DNA of 40,236 bases, taken from contig JAYMGJ010000411.1 in the NCBI GenBank assembly GCA_037178675.1, positions 1 through 40,236 on the forward strand. Direction: 5' to 3'. Each line of letters opens with the position of its first letter. Within the stretch, counting starts at the first letter, position 1. Shown piece by piece: positions 1 through 10,559 of this stretch. The stretch is from Scleroderma bovista (lineage: Eukaryota; Basidiomycota; Agaricomycetes; Boletales; Sclerodermataceae). The notes under the pieces are model-generated. The model was not told the DNA's origin. It worked only from the letters and a program-made list of their open reading frames with translations, and searched no databases. The position numbers were made by a program, and so were the translations under genes.

Positions 1-743
1 CACTTTGATGGCATCAACAACAGCCTTGTTAGGGCCACAGAATAGTGCATTGTCAACGTAGATAATACCAATGACGGTGTTGGTGCCTTTCTTCTTGTAG
101 AAGAAGATGCCTGCTTCAGATTTAAGGTGCTCAAACCTGAGCTCCTTGAGAGACTCATTGAGTGTGCGCCACCAAGCTAGGCTGGCCTGTTTGAGGCCAT
201 AGAGGGCATGCCAGAGGCGGAGCACTTTGCGCTCTTGCCTGGGAACTGCAAACCCTTCGGGTTGTTCCATGTAGATCTCTTCGTCGAGCTTGCCATACAA
301 GTAGGCGCTCCGAACATCGAGTCCAGTGATATACCAGTTTTCAAGTGTGGCAAGTGCAAGCATGAGGTGCACTGTTTCAAAGCGCACAACTGATGAGAAG
401 ACCTGGTCGAAATCTAATCCCTCAACCTGGGAGAAGCCCTTTGCTACTAAGTGGGCTTTCTTATGGCCATCCGACTTGATGTTGAAGACCCATTGATTCT
501 TGATGACCTTCTGGTCTTGGGGACGGTCAACTAGCTCAAAGACTTTGTGCTTTCGCAGCACGTCGAGCTCTTCTTGGCAAGCAAGTTGCCAGAGTTTCTG
601 CTCAGCTTGGGGTAAGTGAGCGATGTCCTTGTAGGACCAATTGCGGATGCTCTCATATTGAGGCTCACTGGTTGTGAGGGCTTTGCCCATCAGGAATCGG
701 ACTAGGTTTGCTCCCCCTTCCTCACACATCTTTTGCACATCTT
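1..743 (-). pseudogene. Ty1/copia reverse transcriptase, 5' part, cut by the window edge
   Basis: Read on the minus strand from 738 towards 1, this stretch is one open frame with the landmarks of a Ty1/copia reverse transcriptase. They run in order: a KNQWVFNIKSDG-type block, LVAKGFSQVEGLDF, a first catalytic Asp in GLDVRSAYLYGKLDEEIYM, EQPEGF, and LRLWHALYGLKQASLAWW. The catalytic box at 49-60 reads Y-V-D-N, where active copia enzymes have Y-V-D-D. The second catalytic Asp codon is therefore AAT, which should inactivate the enzyme. The frame continues into the linker at 8,362-8,365 once the LTR element at 744-8,359 and one copy of the ATCTT duplication are taken away, so this is the downstream half of one interrupted copia pol. 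RNase H lies beyond the window. The family assignment is secure; loss of activity is inferred. Confidence 0.93.
739..743. repeat. Target site duplication ATCTT, left copy
   Basis: ATCTT lies immediately before the 5' LTR. The same five bases at 8,360-8,364 follow the 3' LTR. A 5-bp duplication is normal for Ty3/gypsy-type and many other LTR integrases. Confidence 0.92.
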
Positions 744-1999
744 TGTCATATCCATACTTTTCCAGTCGCAACTCCGGTCTAACCATGGCCCGCCTGACCT
801 CTCCTTAGGCATAGATGCAACTCCGGATCTAGTCCGGCCATCTCCAGCCCTATAGCTGCACTCCAGCTCAACTCCGGTCACTACGTCCATCTCCGCCTCA
901 GGACTAACCCCTGTCTTCTTACAGACAGATCCGCGGTCTAACTCCTCCGTGTCGGACCTGTACCTACCACTAGTCGCTACTCCGGTTTCAGTCCAGCCAC
1001 TCCCTTAGCCTTGTCTGCGACGTAGCCCAACTCCGGCTGGTACATCCAACTCTGGCTCAGTTCTGCTCCTGCTCCTGCTCCACTTCCTCTGTCAGGTCCA
1101 CCAAAGGCTTAGGACATTTCCATGTCCAACTCCGGACCTTCCTCCGGCTACTCCGCCCTTCCTCCGCCTGTGCACTCCCTCTGCTCTTGCACTTCCTCCG
1201 GTCGTGCACTTCCTCCGGTCCCACTTCCTCCGGTCCTGGACATCGGTCTGGACTTAACATTAGTTAAGTCCACCTCTGACCCTTACCTGTCCTCTTCCGA
1301 CCTAGTTCCCTTGTCCCTGCTTTTCCTCCATTGTCCCTGTAACTCTAGTTCCCTGTGTCTGCTTCCGCTCCGGTTTATTTTCCTGTCCCTGCTTTATTTT
1401 CTTGTACCTGGTTTATTTTCCTGTCTGCTTCTGCTCCATCCCTTGTCTCGACATTAAGGTGTTTACTTGTCACCGTATATACTCACCTTAGTTTCATTAC
1501 TATATAAACTACCGTACTCCGGCCTAGTAGTCCTTAGATCAAATCTCGACTAAGATACTCCCCACTCTGTACTACCCATTATGCTCTCCTAATCCATCTG
1601 TTCATCTGAACTCCTGAACTCCGGCCAACTCCAGCCTCCGTCCTATCTCGTCCCCTTGGTCCTATGTCCGATCCTAGCAAGTCTCCTACTTGCATGAGGG
1701 CAAAAGCCACCTCTGTCCCAGACTCGACGCTAGACCTCTCAGGACTTATCCCACCTCTGGGATGTCCTTCGTCTGGACAAACTGCGCTTTACTCCGGTCC
1801 ACTTTCCCGCGGTCTGGACTAACTCCGCAAAACCCGGACTTACTTCCAGTGCTCCTCCAGCGCCCGGACTTCGTCCGTATGACCCGGACTTGACTCTCTG
1901 CACTAAGTAGCACATACTAGTGCCAGGACTTACCTCCTCATTAGTTCCCTGCACCCCTGGACCTCCTAGTAAGATCGTCGAGGAGAACCGGTCTTGACA
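744..1999 (+). repeat. 5' LTR of the non-autonomous element
   Basis: This 1,256-bp LTR begins TG and ends CA. It carries a TATA box TATATAAAC at 1,501-1,509. A predicted transcript start lies about 35 bp downstream at AGATCAAATCT (1,536-1,546). Its inner part has 17-bp repeats of a GTCGTGCACTTCCTCCG type near 1,184-1,215. The 3' LTR has one unit more. Confidence 0.95.
1501..1546 (+). promoter_or_regulatory. LTR promoter and predicted transcript start
   Basis: TATATAAAC at 1,501 is followed 35 bp later by AGATCAAATCT at 1,536-1,546. The same arrangement recurs in the 3' LTR (7,861 and 7,896) and in the partial LTR near the window end (39,993 and 40,030). The start site is inferred from TATA spacing and from complementarity to the primer site at 2,002-2,012. 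Confidence 0.7.
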
Positions 2000-2001
2000 G
2001 T

Positions 2002-2012
2002 AGATTTGATCT
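2002..2012 (+). promoter_or_regulatory. Primer-binding site, self-priming type
   Basis: AGATTTGATCT begins two bases after the 5' LTR. It is the exact reverse complement of AGATCAAATCT, the predicted first 11 nt of the element's own RNA. In Tf1/sushi-type retrotransposons the RNA 5' end folds back and primes reverse transcription in place of a tRNA, with an 11-nt match. No sequence here resembles the usual TGG-starting tRNA-type site. Confidence 0.72.
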
Positions 2013-3195
2013 CACCAAAAACTCGTGCAAATTCATCCGCCATGGCTCTGAACTTACTGTCTCCGACAGTATGCATAAACCCACACTCTTTGTCTATCAC
2101 TCATGTCCGGCCAACCTTGGCCACTGTACTCCTGAGCATCGCGCTCTCTGACTTGTCCTATCCGGACTTTCCGCTTTGACCATCTCCGGTCGCCCGCATC
2201 GACTGGCAACTACTCCTGGACTTTGCTCTAAGTCCTTTGTACTTTATTTCCAATGACTGCTCTTCTTTAGGGCATCAACTCCGGCCACCCCTATCTTACT
2301 CCGGCTTTACAAACCCTTGTTTGGTCCGGACTTTTGAATTTCCACCCTCTGGTCCTTTCCTTTGGACTCGGAAACTCTCTGGCTGGCTCGGAAGTACTTC
2401 TCTACACTCTGTTGCCATTGGCTTGTCACCAGCTCTGCTGCCTGCACCTACCTTCGCCTTCCTTTGGCTGCGCTGACCCTCATCAACTCCGGACTTTTGG
2501 TTTTCCGGCTTGTTGTTCCTTCTCCGGACTCAGAAACTCTCTGCTCTGCCTGGAAACCTTGTCCGCACTCTGCAGCCATTCTTTGGCATCATGTCTGTTG
2601 CCTCTGTCTGCCTCTTGCCTCCTTTTGTCTACCAAGACTCTTGGCTACTCTGGACTTTTGAATTTCCGGCTTCCCGCTCTATCCGGAAATCACTGTCTAC
2701 GCTCTGTAGCCATCTCTAGGCATTGTATCTGCTGTCCTCGTCCACCTCACTGCTTTCAGCAATCTCAGACACCATATCCTGTCTCTCTGCAGCTACTCGG
2801 GTGTCTAACACCTTGGTACTCCGGCACCTTGGTCTGCTCCGGCTCCCCAACTCCACTGGAGGTACTCCGCAGTGCTTTGGAACACTCTATAACCAACTCC
2901 GATGTTTTAGCTCAAAACTCTGGTCGCCCTACTGTTCACTTGGGCTCCCTTTAGTCAAAATGTCACTTCTTGCACTCGGAACTCTTTCCGCTCTGTGGAA
3001 ACTCCAGCCAACTCCGGACCTATGCAGCAGGCCATCCACTAGTCTTTGCTCCCTACCTTTGCTCTTGACAGTCTTGTGTCTGTCCTTCTGTCTGTCCTTT
3101 GTGTCTGTCCTTTCTAGTCGCTCCTTGCACCCTTGACACTCTTGTCCATGGTATCTAGACCTTGTCCAGTCATCTCCTGTGCACCACACACTAAC

Positions 3196-3690
3196 TCCGG
3201 TTGTGTCTTGTGGTTGCACACCAACTCCGGTCAAACTCCTGTAGTTGTGCACTAACTCCGGTCACTCCCTGTGGCTGCGCACTAACTCCGGTCAACTCCT
3301 GTAGTTGTGCACTAACTCTGGTCACTCCTTGTGGCTGCGCACTAACTCCGGTCAACTCCTGTAGTTGTGCACTAACTCTGGTCACTCCTTGTGGCTGCGC
3401 ACTAACTCCAGTCAACTCCTGTGATTGTGCACTAACTCCGGTCACCTCCTGTGACCTGCATACTACCTTTACTAGTTGCCTTCTGTGCCCAGTGCACCAA
3501 CTCTTGTCATCTCCTGTGGCTGCGCACTAACTCCAGTCAACTCCTGTGGTTGCGCACTAACTCCGGTCACCTCCTGTGCCCTGTGTGCTAACTCCAGTTG
3601 CCTTCTGTGCCCAGTACACTAACTCCAGTCATCTCCTGTGGCTGCGCACCAACTCCGGTCACTTCCTGTGCCCTGTGTGCTAACTCCGGT
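3196..3690 (+). repeat. 60-bp minisatellite inside the LTR element
   Basis: Units of 60 bp repeat in register from 3,241, 3,301 and 3,361, then less exactly to about 3,690. Each unit is two related half units of about 30 bp, one containing TGTAGTTGTGCACTAACTC and one containing TGTGGCTGCGCACTAACTC. Units differ mainly at CCGG versus CTGG or CCAG. Confidence 0.85.
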
Positions 3691-6600
3691 CACATCTCCA
3701 CCTGATCACTTGGTATCTTTGGACTTTTTCCACCTACCCGGACTAACAGGCTTTGCTGTTACCCATCGGAAACCCCTATTTCCGGAACTCCGGCACTGTC
3801 CTGCCATCCAGTCTGTCATTCTGACCCCTTTTGCCTGCCTCTGACTATCTTGTCAACCTCTGAGTCTGTCCTTTCTGAAATTGTCAACTCCGGTCGTCTC
3901 CACTCCTCTGGCATCGTCGCACAAACTCTCTCCGTGCCCCTGTGCACACCTCTGTGTCTCTGTACACAAACCTTCGTGCTCTTTTGCACAATCTGCACCT
4001 CCGGTGCAATCTGGTGCTATATGCACAAATCTGTGCCTCCGTGCACAACCCTCGCTCGGGAACTACTAATAGGAGTAACTTCGAAACATAACATACCACC
4101 TACGAGGATCCGTTGATCAATTAGGTATTGGTTTGTATTATCACCGAATACCTTGCAGTGTTTGCCAAGCCCCTGACGTCACCCCCTGGGAACCTAGTTT
4201 CCAAAACTCCGGAATTTACTTCCGCCTCCTGCTCTCTCTGACCCCTTGTCGACTAGCCAGTTGAACTCCTGGTAACTCCGGGCAAACCCACCTGCTTCTA
4301 TCCAGCTTGCGATGGCTAACCCCCATGACTGCAATCTAACTCTGAAAGCAACTCCGGTTCTTCCTTGATTGGAAGGAACCACCTCCGCCTGGAAACCACC
4401 CGCTACCACCTAAGACCTTGTCTTCAGTTTCACCAACTCGGACTCACCCTTCCATTCACTACTCTCTTGTCTCCATATACCTAGGCTACCTCTTGTCACC
4501 ATCCCTGACTACTCCGAGTAACTCCGGTTGTTGTCCACCTGGACAACTGCACTCTGTGCTATTCTGCTCCGGACCTCTTTGTCAAAACTCCAGACTTTGT
4601 AATCACTACTCCGGACCATTCTTGTCAATACTCCGGACCTTGTTGTCAAAACTCCGGATTTTACTCACTCCACAGCACCATCCTCTGCTGTTCTACCTAA
4701 CCCGCTTTATGCTTGCTAGCCCCAAGTATCACTTTGGTGCATCCGCACTACCTGCTCTCGGACCCGGCCATCTGGTGCTTTGACCCCATTACCCTGAGGG
4801 TAGACTATGGGACGTCTACCCAAAGAAGGGGATAAGGGCTTCGCCCCAGCCAACCTTTAGTCACTTTTTATTGTTATCGTAGTCTGTATCTGACCTTTCC
4901 GGTCGCATCTCCGGCCAGTCCGGAACCCCATACCCTGTTTCCAGCTACTAGCTAGCTTGTTTGGCTTCGTGCCAACACTCCTGTCTGGGACAGCTTCACG
5001 CTGACTCACTCTTCCGACTGTGTCTCCAACCAGTCCGGTACTCCTGGTCCTGTACCAACCCTCTCGACTGAGACAGTGTCATGCTGACTCACCTTTCCGA
5101 CTGTGTCTCCGGCCAGTCCGGAACTCCTGACCCAATCTCCGGTCGCTCTCTAGCTTGGAGGCTTCTCTCCAGCTGTGTCAATCTTCTGCGACCAACCGAG
5201 ACAGCACTGCGCTGACTCACCAAAACTATGTCCTCTGTGCTAGCCTGCTTGTATCTGCTGACTACCTTTGTACCAACTGTCCCATCCTTGTCTGGCCCTA
5301 CTAGCGGACTTCCGGTCACTTGGCAGTACTTGCACTCCAACTCCGGCTCTCATCCGCACACCCAGAACCTCAACCTTCAAACCTCTCTCTTGTTGCTGAC
5401 ACTTGCGGACTCCTGACCCATCTAGGCTCTCAGCCAACTGATCCTACCACTTCTGGATCAACTCCATGCTTTCTCCGGTCAACTGTACTACTTTGTACTC
5501 AAAACTCCGGACTGTTTCCACAGGAAAGCTGAGTACTCGCCCGGAAATCGTCGGACCACTTTCCCTCCTTGTCAGTAACCTCTAGGGTCACCCTATGGCC
5601 ACTCTCCGGCCACTGGTTCCTATAGCTTGGACATTCCCTGTTCCCGACCTTCTGGTCACTCTGGCTTTACAGCCACCCGCATTTTGCTCCTTGAGCTTAT
5701 TCTACTCATCTGTGCTTTTAATCTGTGCTTCCCTCAGTTGCACTAATCTCTTTCTGGACCATTCCTGGTCTCTCCAGCCCTTGTGGTCAACTCCAGCCCA
5801 GCTCTGAACATACTGGTCAACTCCTGGTCAGTTTTAGCATCTCCGGTTGCGACATCTGGCTTGCATCTGGACTTTGGGACATTGCATGTCTCTATGCACC
5901 ATCTGACAGTCTGTTCTAACTCCTGGTCACCTCCAGTCCATCTCCGGACTCTCTGGTCAAGTCCTGACCATCTCCTGCAGTTCCGCTTTTGACCTGTCCA
6001 ACTCCGGCGGACTTCCTGGTCACGTCCTGGTCAGCTCTAGCAGTCCTGCTCGCAAACTCCGGTTTGCACCTCCTCTCTGGACATTCCCTAAGTCATCTGA
6101 CTTCTTGTCCAAACTCCTGGTGCTTCCTTCGAGACCCTCTGTCTCTCTGACATCTCCGCAAGTCCTGCTTTGCATCTCCGGCTCATATCCAAAACTCCAG
6201 ACCTCTTGCATCATTTCCTGGTTCATCTGACCTATCTCCAGCAGCTCTGCCTTCGATGTCTGGTTTGCATCTCAAAACTCCGGACATCTTGTCCTCTGTT
6301 CTTGTTAACACCTCCAGCAGTCTGCTTGCGATCTCTGACTTGTAACTCTGGACTTTATTTGTCACCTTTGTAGTCATCCAACTCCCTCTCCTGACACCCT
6401 GTTTACCATCTCCGGCTTGAATCTCAAAATTCCGGACTTCTGTGTCATCTCCAGAGTCATCAGACTCTCTGTCGGTACTACTTGCACTCGCAATCTTCAG
6501 CTTGCATCAAAAAATTCCGGACTTCTTGTATCATCTGTGGATTCATCTGACTGCTTGTCTTGACTCCTGCTTATGATCTCCAGTCCATATCTAAAAAACT

Positions 6601-7070
6601 CCGGACTTCTCATATCATCTCCGGAGCCATCTGCTTCCCTGCCTTGACTCCTGCTCGCAGTTCCTTGCTTGCAACTCAAAACTCCGGACCTCCTGTGTCA
6701 TCAGACTCCTTGTCCTGACTCCTGGTGTTTTCTCCGGAACACTTTGTCCACTGTGACATCTCCAGCTGTCTTGCTTGTGATTCCTGACTCCTTTTCAACT
6801 CTGGATACACCATGTCGTCTCCTGAGTCATCTGACTCACTTCTCCAACATACTGTCGCTTCTCTGAGACACTCTGTCTTCTCCGGCATCCTGCCTGACCG
6901 TCTGACCTTGACACCTGTTTACTCTGGCTTGGACTTCCTGGACCTGGACTCATCTCCGGTATCATCACTCACTGATGGTTCACCTGGACCTTAGCCTAGT
7001 CCTTCTGTTAGTCCCAATAGTAGACCTTGCACTCTATGTTGCATCCGCACTGAGGCCTTGAGGGCTCGGC

Positions 7071-7086
7071 CCTAAGAGGGGGATAC
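7071..7086 (+). promoter_or_regulatory. Polypurine tract before the 3' LTR
   Basis: The sequence CCTAAGAGGGGGATAC immediately precedes the TGTCATATCC start of the 3' LTR. A purine run in this position primes plus-strand DNA synthesis in LTR elements. Confidence 0.8.
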
Positions 7087-8359
7087 TGTCATATCCATAC
7101 TTTTCCAGTTGCAACTCTGGTCTAACCGTGGCCCACCTGACCTCTCCTTAGGCATAGATGCAACTCCAGATCTAGTCCGGCCATCTCCAGCCCTATAGCT
7201 GCACTCCAGCTCAACTCCGGTCACTACGTCCATCTCCGCCTCAGGACTAACCCCTGTCTTCTTACAGACAGATCCGCGGTCTAACTCCTCCGTGTCGGAC
7301 CTGTACCTACCACTAGTCGCTACTCCGGTTTCAGTCCGGCCACTCCCTTAGCCTTGTCTGCGACGTAGCCCAACTCCGGCTGGTACATCCAACTCTGGCT
7401 CAGTTCTGCTCCTGCTCCTGCTCCACTTCCTCTGTCAGGTCCACCAAAGGCTTAGGACATTTCCATGTCCAACTCCGGACCTTCCTCCGGCTACTCCGCC
7501 CTTCCTCCGCCTGTGCACTCCCTCTGCTCTTGCACTTCCTCCGGTCGTGCACTTCCTCCGGTCGTGCACTTCCTCCGGTCCCACTTCCTCCGGTCCTGGA
7601 CATCGGTCTGGACTTAACATTAGTTAAGTCCACCTCTGACCCTTACCTGTCCTCTTCCGACCTAGTTCCCTTGTCCCTGCTTTTCCTCCGTCGTCCCTGT
7701 AACTCTAGTTCCCCGTGTCTGCTTCCGCTCCGGTTTATTTTCCTGTCCCTGCTTTATTTTCTTGTACCTGGTTTATTTTCCTGTCTGCTTCTGCTCCATC
7801 CCTTGTCTCGACATTAAGGTGTTTACTTGTCACCGTATATACTCACCTTAGTTTCATTACTATATAAACTACCGTACTCCGGCCTAGTAGTCCTTAGATC
7901 AAATCTCGACTAAGATACTCCCCACTCTGTACTACCCATTATGCTCTCCTAATCCATCTGTTCATCTGAACTCCTGAACTCCGGCCAACTCCGGCCTCCG
8001 TCCTATCTCGTCCCCTTGGTCCTATGTCCGATCCTAGCAAGTCTCCTACTTGCACGAGGGCAAAAGCCACCTCTGTCCCAGACTCAACGCTAGACCTCTC
8101 AGGACTTATCCCACCTCTGGGATGTCCTTCGTCTGGACAAACTGCGCTTTACTCCGGTCCACTTTCCCGCGGTCTGGACTAACTCCGCAAAACCCGGACT
8201 TACTTCCAGTGCTCCTCCAGCGCCCGGACTTCGTCCGTATGACCCGGACTTGACTCTCTGCACTAAGTAGCACATACTAGTGCCAGGACTTACCTCCTCA
8301 TTAGTTCCCTGCACCCCTGGACCTCCTAGTAAGATCGTTGAGGAGAACCGGTCTTGACA
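7087..8359 (+). repeat. 3' LTR of the non-autonomous element
   Basis: This 1,273-bp LTR matches the 5' LTR except for 13 CpG-type transitions and one additional 17-bp tandem unit near 7,544-7,578. Its TATA box is at 7,861 and its AGATCAAATCT start motif at 7,896-7,906. Confidence 0.95.
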
Positions 8360-8364
8360 ATCTT
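8360..8364. repeat. Target site duplication ATCTT, right copy
   Basis: This is the partner of the copy at 739-743. Reading across the join without the element keeps the copia frame (minus-strand codons end at 8,360 and resume at 738), which confirms the insertion boundaries. Confidence 0.92.
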
Positions 8365-8925
8365 CCTCACTGGGCATTGCAGAGGTGTCGGGGAAACCAC
8401 CAGGAACATGGTCTGGTGTGTCCGGTTGTGGGGGCCTAGGGGCCTCACCCACTGTTTCTCACCATCGAGAGGCACTTTCAATATCCCGGAGTTGCTCAAC
8501 GGGGTGTCGCCACTCACCATATACATTACCAGGGTGCAATGGCGCTCTACGTTCACGTTGGGGGCATGCAGGGATATTCACTGCAGGGGGTTGCGGCACA
8601 TTCTGGCGGCGTTCAGCTTGGCCAGGGCGCTGTGGTGCTGGAGGTGGCGGGTTTCTCGCTGGTGAAGGCGTTCTCAGTGCCGGTGGAGGCACTGGAGATG
8701 GCGTATGGGGAGGATTTATTTGATGAGGCTCTTCCTCAGGAGCCTCGGGTTCCTCACGCTTTGGATCGTCATCCTGCGTTTGGGGATGTGGGTAGCCATG
8801 GTCGTGTTCCACATCATCATCACTGTCAATATCATCAGGGGGATTCCCTGGTCGATTGGTGGTAGGTTTTGGATTTACCCTTCCAAAAGGGTTCTCAAGA
8901 GGTTCGCGCCTGTTCTTGGGTCACC
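8365..8925 (-). pseudogene. Copia pol linker between integrase and reverse transcriptase
   Basis: The minus-strand frame from about 8,925 down to 8,362 encodes an acidic then proline-rich segment (DDIDSDDDVEHDHG, later PHTPSPVPPPALRTPSPARN). This is typical of the spacer between integrase and reverse transcriptase in copia elements. An in-frame TGA at 8,461-8,459 interrupts it. The frame then continues (ETVGEAPRPPQP, VPGGFPDTSAMPSEED) to the insertion point of the LTR element and on into the reverse transcriptase at 738. The integrase core that should precede it is absent. The join with the protease and pre-integrase part lies near 8,925, so about a kilobase of pol appears deleted. Confidence 0.8.
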
Positions 8926-9590
8926 CATAGAGATAAGGCATGCAGTAGCACCTGGCATATGGAGCACTTGGGTGAGTGTGATAACTTTCTCATCCCCAGA
9001 GTTGTGGTCTAGGCAGAGGCGAAATTGCCTATGTCACCAGTGAAGTGGCATGATGCGCCAGAGTCTAGTAGCCAGAAAGCACCAGAAAGTTCACTATCAT
9101 CAACCATTTTTCCCTTACAGCCAGCACAGCGTGCATTATTCGAACACGAACAAATATATGCATTACTTGAGACATGACACGAAAAATTGTAGTTACTGCT
9201 CGCTATATACAGTGCCAGCGTAAAGTGCACATGTAAAGGGAGCGTGTCAGTGTCGGTCAGCATGCGTGCAGAAGGTACTTGCCTGAAGAGGCTGGCCTCC
9301 GCGCCCATCACCATCAATGTTGCGTTGTAGCAGTCGAGGACCATCACGTCGATCTCATCGAACTTGTCATCAGCGAACGGTTTGTGAGTGAAGGGCTCTT
9401 CATCCCCAAGGGAGATGGCATCCTCCTCGTACATCATGATGCGCTCCTCAAGACAAGGGCGCTTCAACGAGGAGGGACCGGCCTCAGGCTGGTCCAGGTT
9501 TGCACTTGCCATCGACATGACTTGGTCGAGGGTGCGGATGGTCTGGCAGGAGGGCTCTACCCTTAGACGGTGTGCCAAGTCAAAGGCCCG
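8926..9590 (-). pseudogene. Copia protease and pre-integrase region
   Basis: On the minus strand the frame starting near 9,578 carries an acidic segment and then the copia aspartic protease site, WLLDSGASCHFTGD near 9,030-9,075. The DSG triad and following SCHFTG are diagnostic. Beyond a frame break near 9,010, another frame reads VITLTQVLHMPGATACLISMG, the usual start of the GAG-pre-integrase domain. It stops abruptly near 8,926, where the sequence switches to the linker. The gag and protease frames are offset by an indel near 9,590. At least two frame breaks and a deletion make this non-functional. Confidence 0.85.
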
Positions 9591-10510
9591 AATAGTATTA
9601 TCGAATGTGGGGGGCCATAGTTGGTAGCACTGGGGGTGTGAGCCAGGGCGTGAGGGTCGACGGTGGGCTCTGGTCCATCGTAGTGGACGTATGTGGCGAA
9701 GGTGGCCTGTTGGGCGTTCTCACGGCGAGTGCAAGCCTTCTTGCCGCCGCATCGAGTGCGGCCTCCCTGTCCTTGGGCAGGAGCGTTTCCGCTCATACCA
9801 CTGTTGGACCCGCCTTGCTGCTGCTGCTGCCTCTGGGGCTGCTGCTGCTGCTGGGCGAACTTGGGATCAGCTGGCTTGCACTTCACAGTGCTAAGCTTGT
9901 TGGCCTGGGGGCCCTTACCACCGCCATGCGAAGAGGCGCCTTTCTGCTCGAATGAGAGCGTGGCGGCCTTGACGATCCCATCAGGCTTGAGGTTCTTGAT
10001 CTCATTGGGCGACGTCTGGCTAAGAATTTGAGCTATGACCTCCATAGTGGGAGGGAGCTTGCACAGAATGATCATGGCCTGCATGGGGGCAGGGAATTTG
10101 AAGCCAGCATCCTTGAGATATGCGAAGTGGCTAAGCACTTTGGTGATTGCCAGAACGGGATGGGAGCCAGCAGGAATGGTAGTCGCCAGGAGCTTGCTAA
10201 GCTCAGTGTAGGCAGAGCCAATACTGGGGGCACCAAAGTTCTTTTTCAGGTGGTCCCAGACGTCCTTAATGCTGTTGAGGTTCGAGACCGCAACTTGAAT
10301 GGAGGGGGCAAGGCACAAGGTGATATTACCGAGTGCTCTCTCGGTGTTGTTGTCCCACTCTTTTCAGTCATCGTGACCATCAGTGGGTTGCGTCGTCGAA
10401 TAAACATACCATTGGCCTTGTGCCTGAAGGTAGGCCTGCATAGAGGTGTGCCACTGCTGCCAGTTGGAGCCAGTGAACACAGGAACCATCTTGTCAAGAG
10501 CGCTGGACAT
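9563..10510 (-). pseudogene. Copia Gag (nucleocapsid/capsid-like), one in-frame TGA
   Basis: Start chosen at 10,510 (MSSALDKMVPVFTGSNWQQW), which matches the usual N-terminus of fungal copia Gag (LDKM then GSNW). The upstream ATG at 10,558 is possible but adds an unrelated 16-residue lead. The frame has an in-frame TGA at 10,366-10,364 and then continues without a shift through DVWDHLKKNFGA, the retrotransposon Gag block ELSKLLATTIPAGSHPVL, and a glutamine-rich tract near 9,830. The C-terminal part is basic and Gly-rich (GGRTRCGGKKACTRRE) but I see no intact CX2CX4HX4C knuckle. The capsid role is inferred from family. Confidence 0.87.
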
Positions 10511-10559
10511 GGTGATATTCTGTTGGGTGTCAACAGAGTCAGCAAGTGAATGCGACAAC

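Larger units (their letters stand above)
2000..7086 (+). other. Non-coding internal region built on ACTCCGG-like words
   Basis: No open frame resembles a known protein. The plus strand is rich in C and T, and an AACTCCGG word recurs dozens of times, together with its CpG-decayed forms AACTCTGG and AACTCCAG. The spacing is irregular in most places and near 60 bp in the minisatellite at about 3,196-3,690. A purine-rich run (AAGAAGGGGATAAGGG) lies near 4,823-4,838. ORFs reported here are low-complexity Leu/Ser/Pro-rich translations and I do not call them genes. Confidence 0.8.
744..8359 (+). mobile_element. Non-autonomous LTR retrotransposon (LARD-like) with intact TSD
   Basis: The element is bounded by two nearly identical direct LTRs (744-1,999 and 7,087-8,359), each starting TGTCATATCC and ending TTGACA. 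A 5-bp target duplication ATCTT lies at 739-743 and 8,360-8,364. A purine tract sits directly before the 3' LTR, and a primer site lies just inside the 5' LTR. The 5.1 kb internal region (2,000-7,086) has no gag, protease, reverse transcriptase or integrase motif in any frame. It is pyrimidine-rich low-complexity DNA built on ACTCCGG-like words. The element must therefore borrow enzymes from a relative. It is inserted antisense within the copia pol. LTR divergence is 13 substitutions in about 1,256 sites, or about 1%. Confidence 0.93.

Noticed and set aside
1122..7817. Many long ORFs on both strands within the LTR element, including a shared Leu/Ser/Pro-rich protein in both LTRs
   Set aside because: They are translations of pyrimidine-rich repeats, lack protein motifs, and exist in several frames at once.
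8354..9043. Plus-strand ORFs of 103-112 residues over the copia linker and protease
   Set aside because: They are antisense shadows of the minus-strand copia pol, which has recognisable motifs.
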